From UBA1822 sp963615055 (GTDB lineage: Bacteria; Bacillota; Negativicutes; Veillonellales; Dialisteraceae), in the NCBI GenBank assembly GCA_963615055.1, contig CAVEFO010000034.1:1-21688 (forward strand): DNA of 21,688 nucleotides, in the 5' to 3' direction. A program made the position numbers and the translations under genes. Each line of letters opens with the position of its first letter. Positions within the stretch are counted from its first letter, which is position 1. The notes below the pieces were generated by a model. It did no database searches, was not told the DNA's origin, and was given only the letters and a program-made list of their open reading frames with translations. This document shows positions 1 through 7,662 of the stretch, piece by piece.

Positions 1-669
1 GGGCCGGAATCTACCATTGCATACTACAAGGGCATTGAATACGGCGTACAGCAGAAATCCGGGTACAGCTTTTTTCCCAACCTGACGATTGAAAGTCTCA
101 GCGTATTTGATGTGCTGGACTTCTGTGAACGGCAGGATTATACAGGATTGACTGAATATCTGCTCAAGGGTATCCGGAATCTGGCGGCGGCCGGAGCCGA
201 ATGCGCAGCTTTGACCGGGATTACGCCGCACATTGTCTTTGATATTCTGTCCGAAAATTCGCCCATCCCCATCATCAGTATGATCGATACGGCGCGGGAG
301 CGGGCAGCGGCGAGCGGTTTTCGGAAAATAGCGCTCTTAGGGACGCGCCCCACGATGGAGGGCCGTTTCTTTCAAGATTCCTTTGCGCGGCGCGGCATTG
401 AAGTCGTCACGCCGAATGAAGAAGAGTGTCGGTACATCGGCATGAAAATCGAAACGGAGCTGGAATTTGGAAAAGTGCTTCCGGAAACGCAGCGGGGTTT
501 GTGCAATATTGTCGAACGCTTGGCGAAAGAAGAAGCTACCGAGGCCATCGTTCTGGGCTGCACGGAGCTCCCGCTCGCCTTTCGCGGAATCGATCTGCCG
601 GTGCCGTCTTTGGATGTGATGGGAATTCACATCGAAGCACTGGTGCAAATGATAGCAGAATCAAATTGA
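1..669 (+). CDS. Aspartate/glutamate racemase family protein (5' end outside window)
   Basis: The reading frame is open from the first base and begins inside the N-terminal signature GPESTIAYYKGI, which matches the GP-x-AT-x-x-YY-x-x-I start of aspartate racemases. Only about the first 10 residues are missing, and the first internal ATG (112) is not the real start. The family interconverts L- and D-aspartate or glutamate without cofactor, using two cysteines. The second cysteine motif, LGCTELPL, is present (Cys codon 559-561). At the first site, where relatives have CNTAH, this protein reads TGITPH (about 214-231), so the first cysteine is absent. Single-cysteine relatives are known, some with altered or one-directional specificity, so the substrate cannot be stated. 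The gene is followed directly by a strong terminator, so it is the last gene of its transcript. Confidence 0.85.
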   Translation, partial: GPESTIAYYKGIEYGVQQKSGYSFFPNLTIESLSVFDVLDFCERQDYTGLTEYLLKGIRNLAAAGAECAALTGITPHIVFDILSENSPIPIISMIDTARERAAASGFRKIALLGTRPTMEGRFFQDSFARRGIEVVTPNEEECRYIGMKIETELEFGKVLPETQRGLCNIVERLAKEEATEAIVLGCTELPLAFRGIDLPVPSLDVMGIHIEALVQMIAESN

Positions 670-680
670 AAACAAAATAA

Positions 681-730
681 ATCCCGTTTCCCTTACTTTT
701 CGTCCGTTTATAAGGGAAACGGGATTTTTT
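681..730. terminator. Rho-independent terminator between convergent genes
   Basis: A perfect 15-bp inverted repeat, ATCCCGTTTCCCTTA (681-695) and its complement (711-725), is followed by T6 on the plus strand. An A-rich stretch (674-680) on the other side gives a T-rich tail on the minus strand. It therefore probably ends both the racemase gene (+) and rlmD (-). Confidence 0.9.
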
Positions 731-740
731 ATCATCGTCT

Positions 741-2117
741 TCAGTCTTTTTCAAAAACTCCCACGACTTCCACGTGCATGGTCTGGGGGAACATATCGAC
801 GGGCGTGACTTCTTTTAGGAAATATCCTCTTTCGCGGAGGCGGGCGGCGTCTCGGGCGAAGGTGGCGGGATTGCAGGAGACGTAGACGATGCGAGCGGGG
901 GCCATTTCGGCGGCGGCCGCCAGAACTTTTTCGGCGCAGCCGGCGCGGACGGGATCCATAACGATGACATCCGGGCGCGTGCCTTCTCCCAAAAGTTTCG
1001 GCATAAGTTTCGCCGCGTCGCCCACGAAAAATTCCGCATTTCCTATCCCGTTTCGTTCGGCATTTTTCTTGGCGTCGGCGATGGCGGGCGCGACGATTTC
1101 GATCCCGATGACGCGCGCGGCTTGTCTTGCCATGGCAAGCGTGATGGTGCCGGTGCCGCAATAGGCGTCGATGACGGTTTCCGCGCCGGTGAGCTGCGCA
1201 TAGGAGAGCGCCGTGTCGTACAAAATTTCCGCTTGCTTTGGATTGACTTGAAAGAAGGAGAAAGGGGAAACGGAAAATGTGAGGCCGCAAAGTGTCGCAG
1301 TGAGGGTTTCTTCGCCCCAAAGGAGGCGAATTTTTTGGCCCAGAATGACATTTCCGCGCCCCGGCTGCACATTGTGATACATAGAAATGCATTCGGGGAC
1401 GGCGACGCGGAGCTCTTGCACCCATTCGGTTTCAAAGGGGAGTTCTTCTGTCGCGGTGACGAGGACGGTCATAAGGCGGCCGCTGTCTCCGGTGCGCGCC
1501 AAGATGTGACGCACGCTGCCTTTTCCTGTTTTTTCGTTGTATGGCAAGATGGCGTGCCGCGTCATAAAATCTCTTGCAAAATCGAGCAGACGATTGTGCG
1601 CGTCTTGCAAGAGGGCACAGGAGGAAACGGGGACGATCTCGTGGCTTCCTTGGCGATAGTAGCCCAAAAGCGGCGCGCCGGTTTTACCGCCGACGGGCAC
1701 GGCCATTTTATTCCGATAGCCGAAGGGATGCACCGCGGGAAGGACGGGGCGGACGAGCGCGGACGGGTAGCCGCCGATACGGGCGAGGACATCCGCCACG
1801 CGCCGCCTTTTGGCCGAAAGTTGCGCGGCATAGGAGATGTGGGACAGCTGGCAGCCGCCGCAAGTCTCATACACCGGACAGGCCGGCGCGACGCGATCGG
1901 GCGACGTTTCCGAAATTTCTAAAAGCTTCCCTACCGCATACGCTTTTTTCACCAGCGTGATTTTCGCTGTGACCGTTTCCCCGAAAAGCGCACCCGGGAT
2001 GAAAACGGTAAAGCCGTCCACACTTCCGATTCCTTCCCCATGCACGCCGAGATCCCGCACATGCGCCGTCACGATATCGCCCACGCAAACGGGCGCTGTT
2101 TTTGTTTCTGTAATCAT
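741..2117 (-). CDS. rlmD: 23S rRNA (uracil-5-)-methyltransferase, RlmD/RumA family
   Basis: This 458-residue protein has the full architecture of TrmA/RumA-type SAM-dependent RNA m5U methyltransferases. An N-terminal TRAM RNA-binding domain spans about 8-66. The four cysteines expected for a [4Fe-4S] cluster are Cys80, Cys86, Cys89 (in ETCGGCQLSH) and Cys167. The Rossmann SAM site is DAYCGTGT (317-324), the DPVRAGC motif lies at 388-394, and the catalytic cysteine is in VYVSCNPATF (Cys415). The C-terminus HVEVVGVFEK is typical. The expected product is m5U in 23S rRNA. Firmicute members may modify one or two positions, so U1939 is the likely but not certain target. It starts 6 nt after the stop of the membrane-protein gene, which implies co-transcription and perhaps translational coupling, because its own ribosome site is weak. 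Confidence 0.92.
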   Translation of the reverse strand: MITETKTAPVCVGDIVTAHVRDLGVHGEGIGSVDGFTVFIPGALFGETVTAKITLVKKAYAVGKLLEISETSPDRVAPACPVYETCGGCQLSHISYAAQLSAKRRRVADVLARIGGYPSALVRPVLPAVHPFGYRNKMAVPVGGKTGAPLLGYYRQGSHEIVPVSSCALLQDAHNRLLDFARDFMTRHAILPYNEKTGKGSVRHILARTGDSGRLMTVLVTATEELPFETEWVQELRVAVPECISMYHNVQPGRGNVILGQKIRLLWGEETLTATLCGLTFSVSPFSFFQVNPKQAEILYDTALSYAQLTGAETVIDAYCGTGTITLAMARQAARVIGIEIVAPAIADAKKNAERNGIGNAEFFVGDAAKLMPKLLGEGTRPDVIVMDPVRAGCAEKVLAAAAEMAPARIVYVSCNPATFARDAARLRERGYFLKEVTPVDMFPQTMHVEVVGVFEKD

Positions 2118-2123
2118 TCTTTT

Positions 2124-2756
2124 TTACCGCCGCAGAGCTGTCGAAAGGCCCCGACCCAGACACGCAAAACACACGAACATGGCCGCATAGTCCGCCAAAA
2201 ATACCGGCAAGGTGTCCGCAAAATCAAAGAACGCAAAATGTGCGCGGAGGAGCAAATAGTCCGCAATATCCCGTTTCCAAAATGCCCACGCTCCGTAGAC
2301 GGAAAGTGCCCAGCCGAGGAGGCGAAGCGCCGGCCACGCACGCGAGGCTTTCCGCCGCATTGTGCCAAGCGCCGCTGCCCCGGAGAATCCCGCATGGATC
2401 CCGGCTGTCACAAAGCACCCATACGCCGACGCCAGATGCAGCCGCGCCGCCATTTCGTACCCGCCGTGCGCCGGCAAAGAAAATATGTGCCGCGACAGCA
2501 AAATCCCGCTACCGACGACAGCCAAAGCCGAAACGCCGAGAAGTGCCATCAAAAGCACCCGCACCACGCGCGCCGCATCATAGCGTCCGCGAAACAAATT
2601 TTTGAAAAAGTATCGATTTTGCGCATGATGCCACACGAAAAGCGCCAAGAAGACCAGTCCCAGCCATTCATGCGCCGCCTCTCCGAAAAGCGCGTAACTC
2701 ATCAAAAGCAAGAGCGAGACCGTCAGAAAGACGTCCAGCCCGATCCGTTTCCCCAT
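2124..2756 (-). CDS. DUF4405-like four-helix membrane protein (possible b-type cytochrome)
   Basis: The 210-residue product is hydrophobic, with about five membrane segments starting LDVFLTVSLLLLMSYALF. Histidines sit in or near helices: H29 (AAHEWLG), H43/H44 (WHHAQNR), H107 (RLHLASAYG) and H121 (AGIHAGF). This pattern recalls DUF4405 and small cytochrome b561-like proteins, where paired histidines bind haem; that role is inferred. I chose the ATG at 2756 over one 42 nt upstream because GGAGGG sits 6 nt in front of it, and the longer start would overlap the fic stop. It lies in an operon after fic and before rlmD. No function tying the three together is evident. Confidence 0.7.
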   Translation of the reverse strand: MGKRIGLDVFLTVSLLLLMSYALFGEAAHEWLGLVFLALFVWHHAQNRYFFKNLFRGRYDAARVVRVLLMALLGVSALAVVGSGILLSRHIFSLPAHGGYEMAARLHLASAYGCFVTAGIHAGFSGAAALGTMRRKASRAWPALRLLGWALSVYGAWAFWKRDIADYLLLRAHFAFFDFADTLPVFLADYAAMFVCFACLGRGLSTALRR

Positions 2757-2779
2757 ATCTATCCCTCCGCCGTTTCCGT

Positions 2780-3994
2780 TTACAGAAAAAGTTTCCAATG
2801 TAGCGCGTACAAATACGCTTTATTCGAGCGATCGACGACGATGTGCTCCTTTGGGTATTTAGCGAGCCGCGACTTGACAGAACGCGTCGTCAGCCCCAAC
2901 GCTTCGGCGATTTCTTCCACCGTCAGGCCGACTTGTGAAAAAAGGCCCGCCTGCAGTAAAATAGAGTAGACGGCAAAATCCCCTTCTTTGGGGGCGACGC
3001 TTGCCATCTTCGCGGACAATGTCTCCAAAAGTGCTTTCTTTTCCCGCAAAAGCGCATTCACATCGAGAAGGCTGCCCCGGATCAGCTGCAGGAAACCTAA
3101 AATAAACGGCGTCAGATCGCCCCGATTTCCGTAGGATTCGGTCGTTTCAAAAAGTTTATAATACGTCTTCTGTGACTTTTTAATTGCAAGCGAGAGCCGG
3201 ACGCCCACGATGCGATGGTACCATTTCGACAGGAAATACGACGTGATAAATCGCGCCGTCCGCCCGTTTCCGTCATAAAAAGGATGAATGTATCCGAAAA
3301 GCCAATGGAAAACAGCGAGGCGCACGAGCTCCGGCATCGATTCGTCCCGCAGCAGGGCCAACGCGCTTTCCATACCGGCCGTGATTTTGTCTTCCGGATA
3401 AAGACCGCGGTGCAAGACTTTTCCCGTCGGGGACACGACATCCACCGCTTCTTTCCGAAACAAGACGCCGTCCGGCACCGAAGTCGGGGCATCCGTTTCG
3501 ATTTCCCGTAAAATAAATTCATCGTAAAATGCCCGCACGTCCCGGCAAGTTTGGAGCGGAATCTCTTCTTCCTTCAAAAGTTGGCTGTACTGATTGACGA
3601 TGCCCCACAAGCGGACGGAGGCGGCACGCTTGGGATTTTTCTGCTCGTACATCGCAAGCCCGATTTCTTTCCGCGTGCTTCGGACGCCCTCGATATCGCA
3701 GCTGGCCCGGATTTCCTCCGCCATGCTTTCCCGTAAAAATTGCTCGATCGCGACAGTCGGCAATGTCGCCGCAAGCGCCGTGAGCGTCGTACATTCCCGC
3801 CAAATGTCCTGCAGCAGGCAGACTATCTCTTCCGTGTAAACGAAAAAAGCCGGCTGCGGCGCGGCCTTGGCGGACGGCCACGAAAGCGACAGCGGCAAAT
3901 GCCTGGCCGTCGGCGACCTGTACAAAGCTTGGTAGGCCGCTTCCCACGCGCTCTCGTCTTGATGAAACAATTTATACAGCGGCGTGTATCCCAT
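2780..3994 (-). CDS. Fic-domain protein (putative AMP-transferase), class II
   Basis: The 404-residue protein carries the complete Fic active-site motif HPFYDGNGRTAR (237-248), including the catalytic His237 and the ATP/Mg-binding residues. Fic enzymes usually transfer AMP from ATP to hydroxyl side chains of target proteins. An inhibitory-helix motif of the form S/T-x-x-x-E-G appears upstream as SCDIEG (98-103), marking it as a class II, self-inhibited Fic protein. A Fic N-terminal region precedes it, and a C-terminal winged-helix segment (about 340-395, with QVGLTVEEIAEALGLTTRSVKSRL) suggests nucleic-acid or protein binding. A GAGGGGA ribosome site precedes the ATG by about 7 nt, and a good promoter lies upstream. 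It is the first gene of the fic-DUF4405-rlmD operon. No separate antitoxin gene is seen, in keeping with class II. Confidence 0.92.
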   Translation of the reverse strand: MGYTPLYKLFHQDESAWEAAYQALYRSPTARHLPLSLSWPSAKAAPQPAFFVYTEEIVCLLQDIWRECTTLTALAATLPTVAIEQFLRESMAEEIRASCDIEGVRSTRKEIGLAMYEQKNPKRAASVRLWGIVNQYSQLLKEEEIPLQTCRDVRAFYDEFILREIETDAPTSVPDGVLFRKEAVDVVSPTGKVLHRGLYPEDKITAGMESALALLRDESMPELVRLAVFHWLFGYIHPFYDGNGRTARFITSYFLSKWYHRIVGVRLSLAIKKSQKTYYKLFETTESYGNRGDLTPFILGFLQLIRGSLLDVNALLREKKALLETLSAKMASVAPKEGDFAVYSILLQAGLFSQVGLTVEEIAEALGLTTRSVKSRLAKYPKEHIVVDRSNKAYLYALHWKLFL

Positions 3995-4016
3995 CCCGAT
4001 CCCCTCTTATGGAAAT

Positions 4017-4037
4017 AGGAAACTTTTCCCGTTTCCT
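4017..4037. repeat. Inverted repeat in the fic leader
   Basis: AGGAAAC (4017-4023) and GTTTCCT (4031-4037) form a perfect 7-bp stem with a 7-nt loop, between the predicted fic promoter and its start codon. It could be an operator or a leader hairpin. There is no U-tract, so it is not a standard terminator. Confidence 0.4.
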
Positions 4038-4088
4038 TCCTACTTATTATTTTATCTATGAAAAATTTCTGTTTTTCTTCATACTGTC

Positions 4089-4117
4089 ATTGTACCGATT
4101 TTTATTTCATTTGGCAA
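4089..4117 (-). promoter_or_regulatory. Sigma-A-type promoter for the fic operon
   Basis: On the minus strand, TTGCCA (4112-4117) and TACAAT (4089-4094) are separated by exactly 17 bp, each one mismatch from consensus. The predicted start lies about 90 nt before the fic ATG. Confidence 0.65.
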
Positions 4118-4143
4118 GATTTTTATCAGGAAAGGAGATTTTT

Positions 4144-4479
4144 ATGGAACAGCAAGAACCGATTATCAGACAGAACGCCGCGGGCGGAAAGGGGCACATC
4201 GTGGTCCTGCCGCTTTTGACGGATGCGGAAATGCGAGACAAATGCCGCCTCTTTGCCCGCGTGACGATTCCGGCGGGCTCATCGCTCGGCGTCCATCCGC
4301 ACACGGGCGACGGGGAATGTTACTACATCCTATCGGGCCGCGGGCGCTACACAGAAGACGGAAAAACGCGCGAAGTCGGGCCGGGCGACGTCACGTTCTG
4401 CGCCGACGGCCACACGCACGGCATGGAAACCATCGGAGACGAAGATCTCGTCTTCACCGCGCTCATCATTTGTTCGTAA
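4144..4479 (+). CDS. Small single-domain cupin protein
   Basis: The 111-residue protein is one cupin barrel. Motif 1 reads GSSLGVHPHTGDGECYYILS, with His-x-His and a Glu spaced as in metal-binding cupins, followed by SGRGRY. Motif 2 is PGDVTFCADGHTHGME, supplying the last metal histidine. Such stand-alone cupins bind a divalent metal and serve as isomerases, dioxygenases or sugar-binding proteins, so the substrate is open. The ATG at 4144 is preferred over an in-frame start at 4009 because AGGAAAGGAG (4128-4137) lies just before it, and the upstream extension is hydrophobic with no cupin content. It is divergent from fic and stands alone as a monocistronic gene. No clear terminator follows. 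Confidence 0.85.
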   Translation: MEQQEPIIRQNAAGGKGHIVVLPLLTDAEMRDKCRLFARVTIPAGSSLGVHPHTGDGECYYILSGRGRYTEDGKTREVGPGDVTFCADGHTHGMETIGDEDLVFTALIICS

Positions 4480-4582
4480 TTCTGCTATCAATTATCCGTT
4501 GACCGACCGTCACAGGGAGAGAGGCTTGCTAATTTGCGCTTTATGCCCTTTCTGCCTTTCCCATGTTTCATTCGGGGAACAC

Positions 4583-4599
4583 GGCTTGAAAAGGCTTGA
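4583..4599 (-). repeat. Inverted copy of the CAAGCC repeat unit
   Basis: GGCTTGAAAAGGCTTGA is the exact reverse complement of 4730-4746 and of 4740-4756 in the tandem array, so a long-range hairpin could form. A partial further copy, GGCTTGAAACGCTTGA, lies near 4650. Confidence 0.7.
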
Positions 4600-4720
4600 T
4601 TTTGATGCTTCTTCTTTTTTCGACCTTTCCCCTGCCCAGCTTTAGCGTATGGCTTGAAACGCTTGATGTAGGTGTTCTTACTTTTTGGGATTTTAGAAAA
4701 TCAAAAGTACCGATGCAATT

Positions 4721-4770
4721 CAAGCCCTTTCAAGCCTTTTCAAGCCTTTTCAAGCCCTTTCAAGCCCCCC
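4721..4770 (+). repeat. 10-bp tandem array, five units of CAAGCCYTTT
   Basis: Five consecutive 10-mers begin at 4721, 4731, 4741, 4751 and 4761: CAAGCCCTTT, CAAGCCTTTT (twice), CAAGCCCTTT and CAAGCCCCCC. Spacing is exactly 10 bp. The same unit starts again at the right edge of the window (21670). Confidence 0.9.
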
Positions 4771-4785
4771 TTTTCACACGCACAC

Positions 4786-4816
4786 AAAAAACCGACGCCG
4801 AAAATGCGCCGGTTCT
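4786..4816 (-). terminator. Terminator of the M20/DUF3100 operon
   Basis: On the minus strand AACCGGCGC (4806-4814) pairs with GCGTCGGTT (4790-4798) with one G-U pair, followed by a T6 tract (4786-4791). It lies about 20 nt after the last gene of the operon. Confidence 0.8.
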
Positions 4817-4832
4817 TTTATTTCCGTTTCTA

Positions 4833-5279
4833 TCAAATCTGTCCCAAATATTTCAAGATGAATTGCGCGATAATGGCGCTGCCGATGTACGTGCCGACGA
4901 AGACCATGATCGCCAGGATCACGAGGCGCCAGCCGGTCTTGGCGAAGTCATCCAGATCTTTCCCGATGGAAACGCCCGCGTAGGCCAGAATCGGCGTGCA
5001 GAGGGAGACGAAGCTGACATCTTTCACGTAGTGATGAATGAAATCGGCACCGGGGACACCGGGGATTGTCAGGATACAGCCGAGGGTGACGACCCAGGCA
5101 GCTGCCGGAATCCCGCCGGGAATGTATTGCGCAAGCAGCATCCCGATAAAAGCAATGGCCGCCAAAATCAGAAGGCCGGGGATGGATTGGACGATATCGG
5201 CCGGGCTCCCCAAAACATTGGAGACCAAGCTCATGAACATGACAATCGCCAAAATGATGAGAGTGTCTTTGATTTTCAT
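4833..5279 (-). CDS. Small integral membrane protein, partner of the DUF3100-like protein
   Basis: This 148-residue protein is almost entirely hydrophobic, with about four membrane helices. Examples are TLIILAIVMFMSLVSNVLG, LLILAAIAFIGMLLAQYI, AAWVVTLGCILTIPG and VILAIMVFVGTYIGSAIIAQF. I do not recognise a named family with confidence. Its start codon overlaps the stop of the upstream membrane-protein gene by 4 nt (ATGA, 5276-5279), which points to translational coupling and a stoichiometric complex. The two together resemble one transporter split into two subunits, as known for MadL/MadM-type malonate carriers; this is an analogy only. The substrate may be the product or substrate of the M20 hydrolase encoded first in the operon. 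Confidence 0.75.
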   Translation of the reverse strand: MKIKDTLIILAIVMFMSLVSNVLGSPADIVQSIPGLLILAAIAFIGMLLAQYIPGGIPAAAWVVTLGCILTIPGVPGADFIHHYVKDVSFVSLCTPILAYAGVSIGKDLDDFAKTGWRLVILAIMVFVGTYIGSAIIAQFILKYLGQI

Positions 5280-6091
5280 TTGTCGTCCCCTCCTTTCTTC
5301 GCCGTTTCCGCTTCCGGCGCGACGCCGTATTTCAATTTATAAAATTTCTTGTACAGCCATTCGGTCATCGGAAGCGCGAGCCACACGGACATATAGAGCC
5401 CGTCCAGACCGGAGAGCATATTGCTGGCGGCGCCGAATGCGGCGAGCTGATCCGCCATTTCCGGATACATCGCGCAAAGCGATCCGACGGCGGCGGTCAT
5501 CATGCTGGCCGAGCCCACGCCGGCAGCCATCGCCAGTGCATACGGATGAAACGGGAGGACGGAAGCGGCGACGCTGGCCATGAGGCCGAAGAAAATCGTG
5601 CCGAAGACCGTGCCCGCAATGTACACACCCATGACGCCGCGCCCTTCACTGCTGTCGAGACCGAATTTTTCGCCGATGAGCGCCACATTCGGTTCCCGTG
5701 CGATGGAATGGGCCGCGCCGATGGTTTCCCGTTTGAGCCCCAGATAGACGGCGACCGGGACGCCCAAGAGGACCGTGCCCAAATTTCCGAATTCCTGCAA
5801 AATGAGCGCGGGAGAGGCGGCCAAAATTTTCGGAAGCGTCGGCCCCACAAGCGTCCCGTAGCGCGCCATGAGGAGCATGAGCGTCACGCCGACGAGGCTG
5901 CTCGCGTCGAGCATTTCCTTCTTGTGCGACAAATTCAAAAATTTCGGCGTCGTCAAAATGCCGAGCAGCAAGGCATAGAGCATCGGCAAGAGCACGATAC
6001 GGCCAATCCCGATCTGAATGGTGCACGTGCCGATGAGTTCGGAAATGACGATCAACGCCAAAATAATCGCGTGCAATTTGAAATTTTTCAC
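5276..6091 (-). CDS. DUF3100-like integral membrane protein
   Basis: The 271-residue protein has about seven hydrophobic segments, beginning AIILALIVISELIGT. It has a conserved-looking GLDSSEGRGVMGVYIAGTVFG loop and a glycine-rich helix AMAAGVGSASMMTAAVGSL. This matches my memory of the DUF3100 membrane family, commonly found next to M20 amidohydrolases; the assignment has not been checked by a search. The C-terminus is a short charged tail. The start is GTG at 6091, preceded by GAAGGAGGG with about 7 nt spacing. It begins 16 nt after the M20 gene and overlaps the next membrane gene by 4 nt. The likely role is uptake or export of a small organic acid or acylated amino acid; this is inference. 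Confidence 0.75.
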   Translation of the reverse strand: MKNFKLHAIILALIVISELIGTCTIQIGIGRIVLLPMLYALLLGILTTPKFLNLSHKKEMLDASSLVGVTLMLLMARYGTLVGPTLPKILAASPALILQEFGNLGTVLLGVPVAVYLGLKRETIGAAHSIAREPNVALIGEKFGLDSSEGRGVMGVYIAGTVFGTIFFGLMASVAASVLPFHPYALAMAAGVGSASMMTAAVGSLCAMYPEMADQLAAFGAASNMLSGLDGLYMSVWLALPMTEWLYKKFYKLKYGVAPEAETAKKGGDDK

Positions 6092-6107
6092 GTCGGAGCC
6101 CTCCTTC

Positions 6108-7418
6108 TTATTTCTTGAAATAGCTGTCCAGCTTTTCGATGTATTCTTCCTTCGTCAAAATCGGCGTGAAATCCGCCAGAATTTCCTTGGCTTCCTTCGC
6201 ATCGTCACACAGCAAATCCACCAAAGTCATGGCAAAAGCCTTCGCCGGCAGGATCACCGCCGCCTCAAAATCGACCATGTGGAAATCCGGCGCGTGTAAA
6301 AGGCCGTCAGTCCCGCCGATGAATGGATGAATGACCGGCATCAGATGAGATACGTCGCCCATATCGGTCGAAGCGCTGAAATGTCCCGCGTCTTTGATTT
6401 CGACATCCGGGTACGCGATTTTCGCATTTTCCACGAAAATCTCATTCATACGCTTATTGCAGGAAAGAGGAAACATTCCCGGCAGCGTCTCGATGACGAC
6501 TTCGGCGCCCACCGCATCGCCCCCGGCTTTCAGTGCCGCATCCACGCGCGTGTGCGTCTTATCGATTGCCTCCATCGTCTTGGCACGCACATAGAGCTCC
6601 ATACGCACATCCGACGGCACGGAATTCACGAAATCGCCGCCCTTTGTGATGATGGGATGCACGCGCACGACGTCTTGCTCGCGGAACGTCTCGCGCAGCG
6701 CATTGATGCCCATGATTCCGAGACAGGCCGCGTTCAGCGCATTGATTCCCTCGTGCGGCGCATCGGCGGCATGAGCCGTTTTCCCGATATATTGCACCGT
6801 TTTTCCGACGAAACCGTTGCTGCTTTCCCCGATGGAAACCGTCGGCTTCGGCGTATTTTTATCGGAATGCATCTGCATCGCCATATCGATATCGTCAAAA
6901 GCGCCTTCGTAAATCAACTGCCCCTTGCCGCTCAAAAAATGAATTTTACCGGCTTCGGCAAGTTTTTTGCGATACTCAATCTCGATGTATTCCTCCGCCG
7001 GCACCGCAAAGAAAACAATATCACCGGACAATTCTTTCATGACACCGGAGCCCATGATGCCGCAAGCCGCGCCCAGCATCGTGGAAATCTGCATATTATG
7101 TCCGCAGGCATGAGCCGCCCCCGTCGTCGGATCCGCTTTCGGATTCGTCGGGCAGCCCACCGCATCCAGCTCGCCCAAGACCGCCGCCGTCGGCCCTGCC
7201 TTTCCGCTCGAGACGCGTCCCTTGACGCCATTCACCGCCAAGCCCGTCTCCGGATCAATGCCCAGATTTTTCATGAAATCCGCGACTTTGGCCGCCGTCT
7301 TCGTTTCTTTGAAACCCAGTTCCGGCTCGTCATTGATGGAGTCGCAAATCGCCCGAATCTGCTCGGCTCTCTCGTCAATCGCCGCGCATACCCGCTGTTT
7401 CAAAATTTCTTTGTCCAT
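6108..7418 (-). CDS. M20-family amidohydrolase (AbgB/IAA-amino-acid hydrolase type)
   Basis: The 436-residue protein is a zinc-dependent M20D-type amidohydrolase, which splits amide bonds of N-acyl amino acids or aminobenzoyl-glutamate-like compounds. Metal and catalytic residues are visible: ACGHN (Cys105, His107), PAEE (Glu142, Glu143), His184 in MQMHSDK, and His380 in APDFHMVD. The lid-domain signature GKTAHAADAPHEGINALNA (212-230) is typical, as is the STDMGDVSHLMP stretch (350-361). No signal peptide is present, so it acts in the cytoplasm. The ATG at 7418 follows GGGGGTG. It is the first gene of an operon with two membrane proteins, which suggests import of a conjugate and its hydrolysis inside. 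The exact substrate is unknown. Confidence 0.9.
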   Translation of the reverse strand: MDKEILKQRVCAAIDERAEQIRAICDSINDEPELGFKETKTAAKVADFMKNLGIDPETGLAVNGVKGRVSSGKAGPTAAVLGELDAVGCPTNPKADPTTGAAHACGHNMQISTMLGAACGIMGSGVMKELSGDIVFFAVPAEEYIEIEYRKKLAEAGKIHFLSGKGQLIYEGAFDDIDMAMQMHSDKNTPKPTVSIGESSNGFVGKTVQYIGKTAHAADAPHEGINALNAACLGIMGINALRETFREQDVVRVHPIITKGGDFVNSVPSDVRMELYVRAKTMEAIDKTHTRVDAALKAGGDAVGAEVVIETLPGMFPLSCNKRMNEIFVENAKIAYPDVEIKDAGHFSASTDMGDVSHLMPVIHPFIGGTDGLLHAPDFHMVDFEAAVILPAKAFAMTLVDLLCDDAKEAKEILADFTPILTKEEYIEKLDSYFKK

Positions 7419-7541
7419 TCAGCACCCCCGTTTTTCTGCCTTCTCACGCCCGTCTTCCGTTTACCGCCCTCCTATCATATGAAATACGATGGATTCTCAC
7501 ACGCGATTAACGGTCACACGGGCAACGAATATACCAATTTT

Positions 7542-7570
7542 ATTGTAAAACCCGCGATTACAATTTGCAA
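7542..7570 (-). promoter_or_regulatory. Candidate promoter with overlapping palindrome, M20 operon
   Basis: On the minus strand TTGCAA (7565-7570) and TACAAT (7542-7547) are 17 bp apart. The -10 is inside a perfect interrupted palindrome, ATTGTAA (7542-7548) and TTACAAT (7558-7564) with a 9-bp gap, the layout of a repressor operator. The regulator is unknown. Confidence 0.5.
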
Positions 7571-7605
7571 GTATATTTTGACATGACGCCGGAAATCTTT
7601 CGCAT

Positions 7606-7644
7606 AAAAAATCCGCACCCCTTGTGCAAAGAGATGCGGATTTT
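7606..7644 (-). terminator. Terminator of the first Ntn-hydrolase gene
   Basis: On the minus strand a 10-bp stem, AAAATCCGCA (7635-7644 read in reverse) with its complement (7608-7617), is followed by a T-run made by the A stretch at 7606-7611. It lies about 20 nt after the stop of the hydrolase gene at 7663. Confidence 0.85.
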
Positions 7645-7662
7645 GTTGCGCTTCTTATTTTT

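Larger units (their letters stand above)
4480..4832. other. Non-coding region with short repeats
   Basis: I see no credible gene here. Open frames that cross it run antisense into the transporter genes and have low-complexity translations. The interval holds a 10-bp tandem array, inverted copies of the same unit, and the terminator of the downstream minus-strand operon. Confidence 0.6.

Noticed and set aside
4596..5342. Plus-strand 248-residue frame with FKPFQAFSS repeats
   Set aside because: The peptide repeat is a translation of the 10-bp DNA array, and the rest is antisense to the membrane genes.
6327..7586. Plus-strand 419-residue open frame opposite the M20 gene
   Set aside because: Antisense to a clear amidohydrolase, and no family features are seen.
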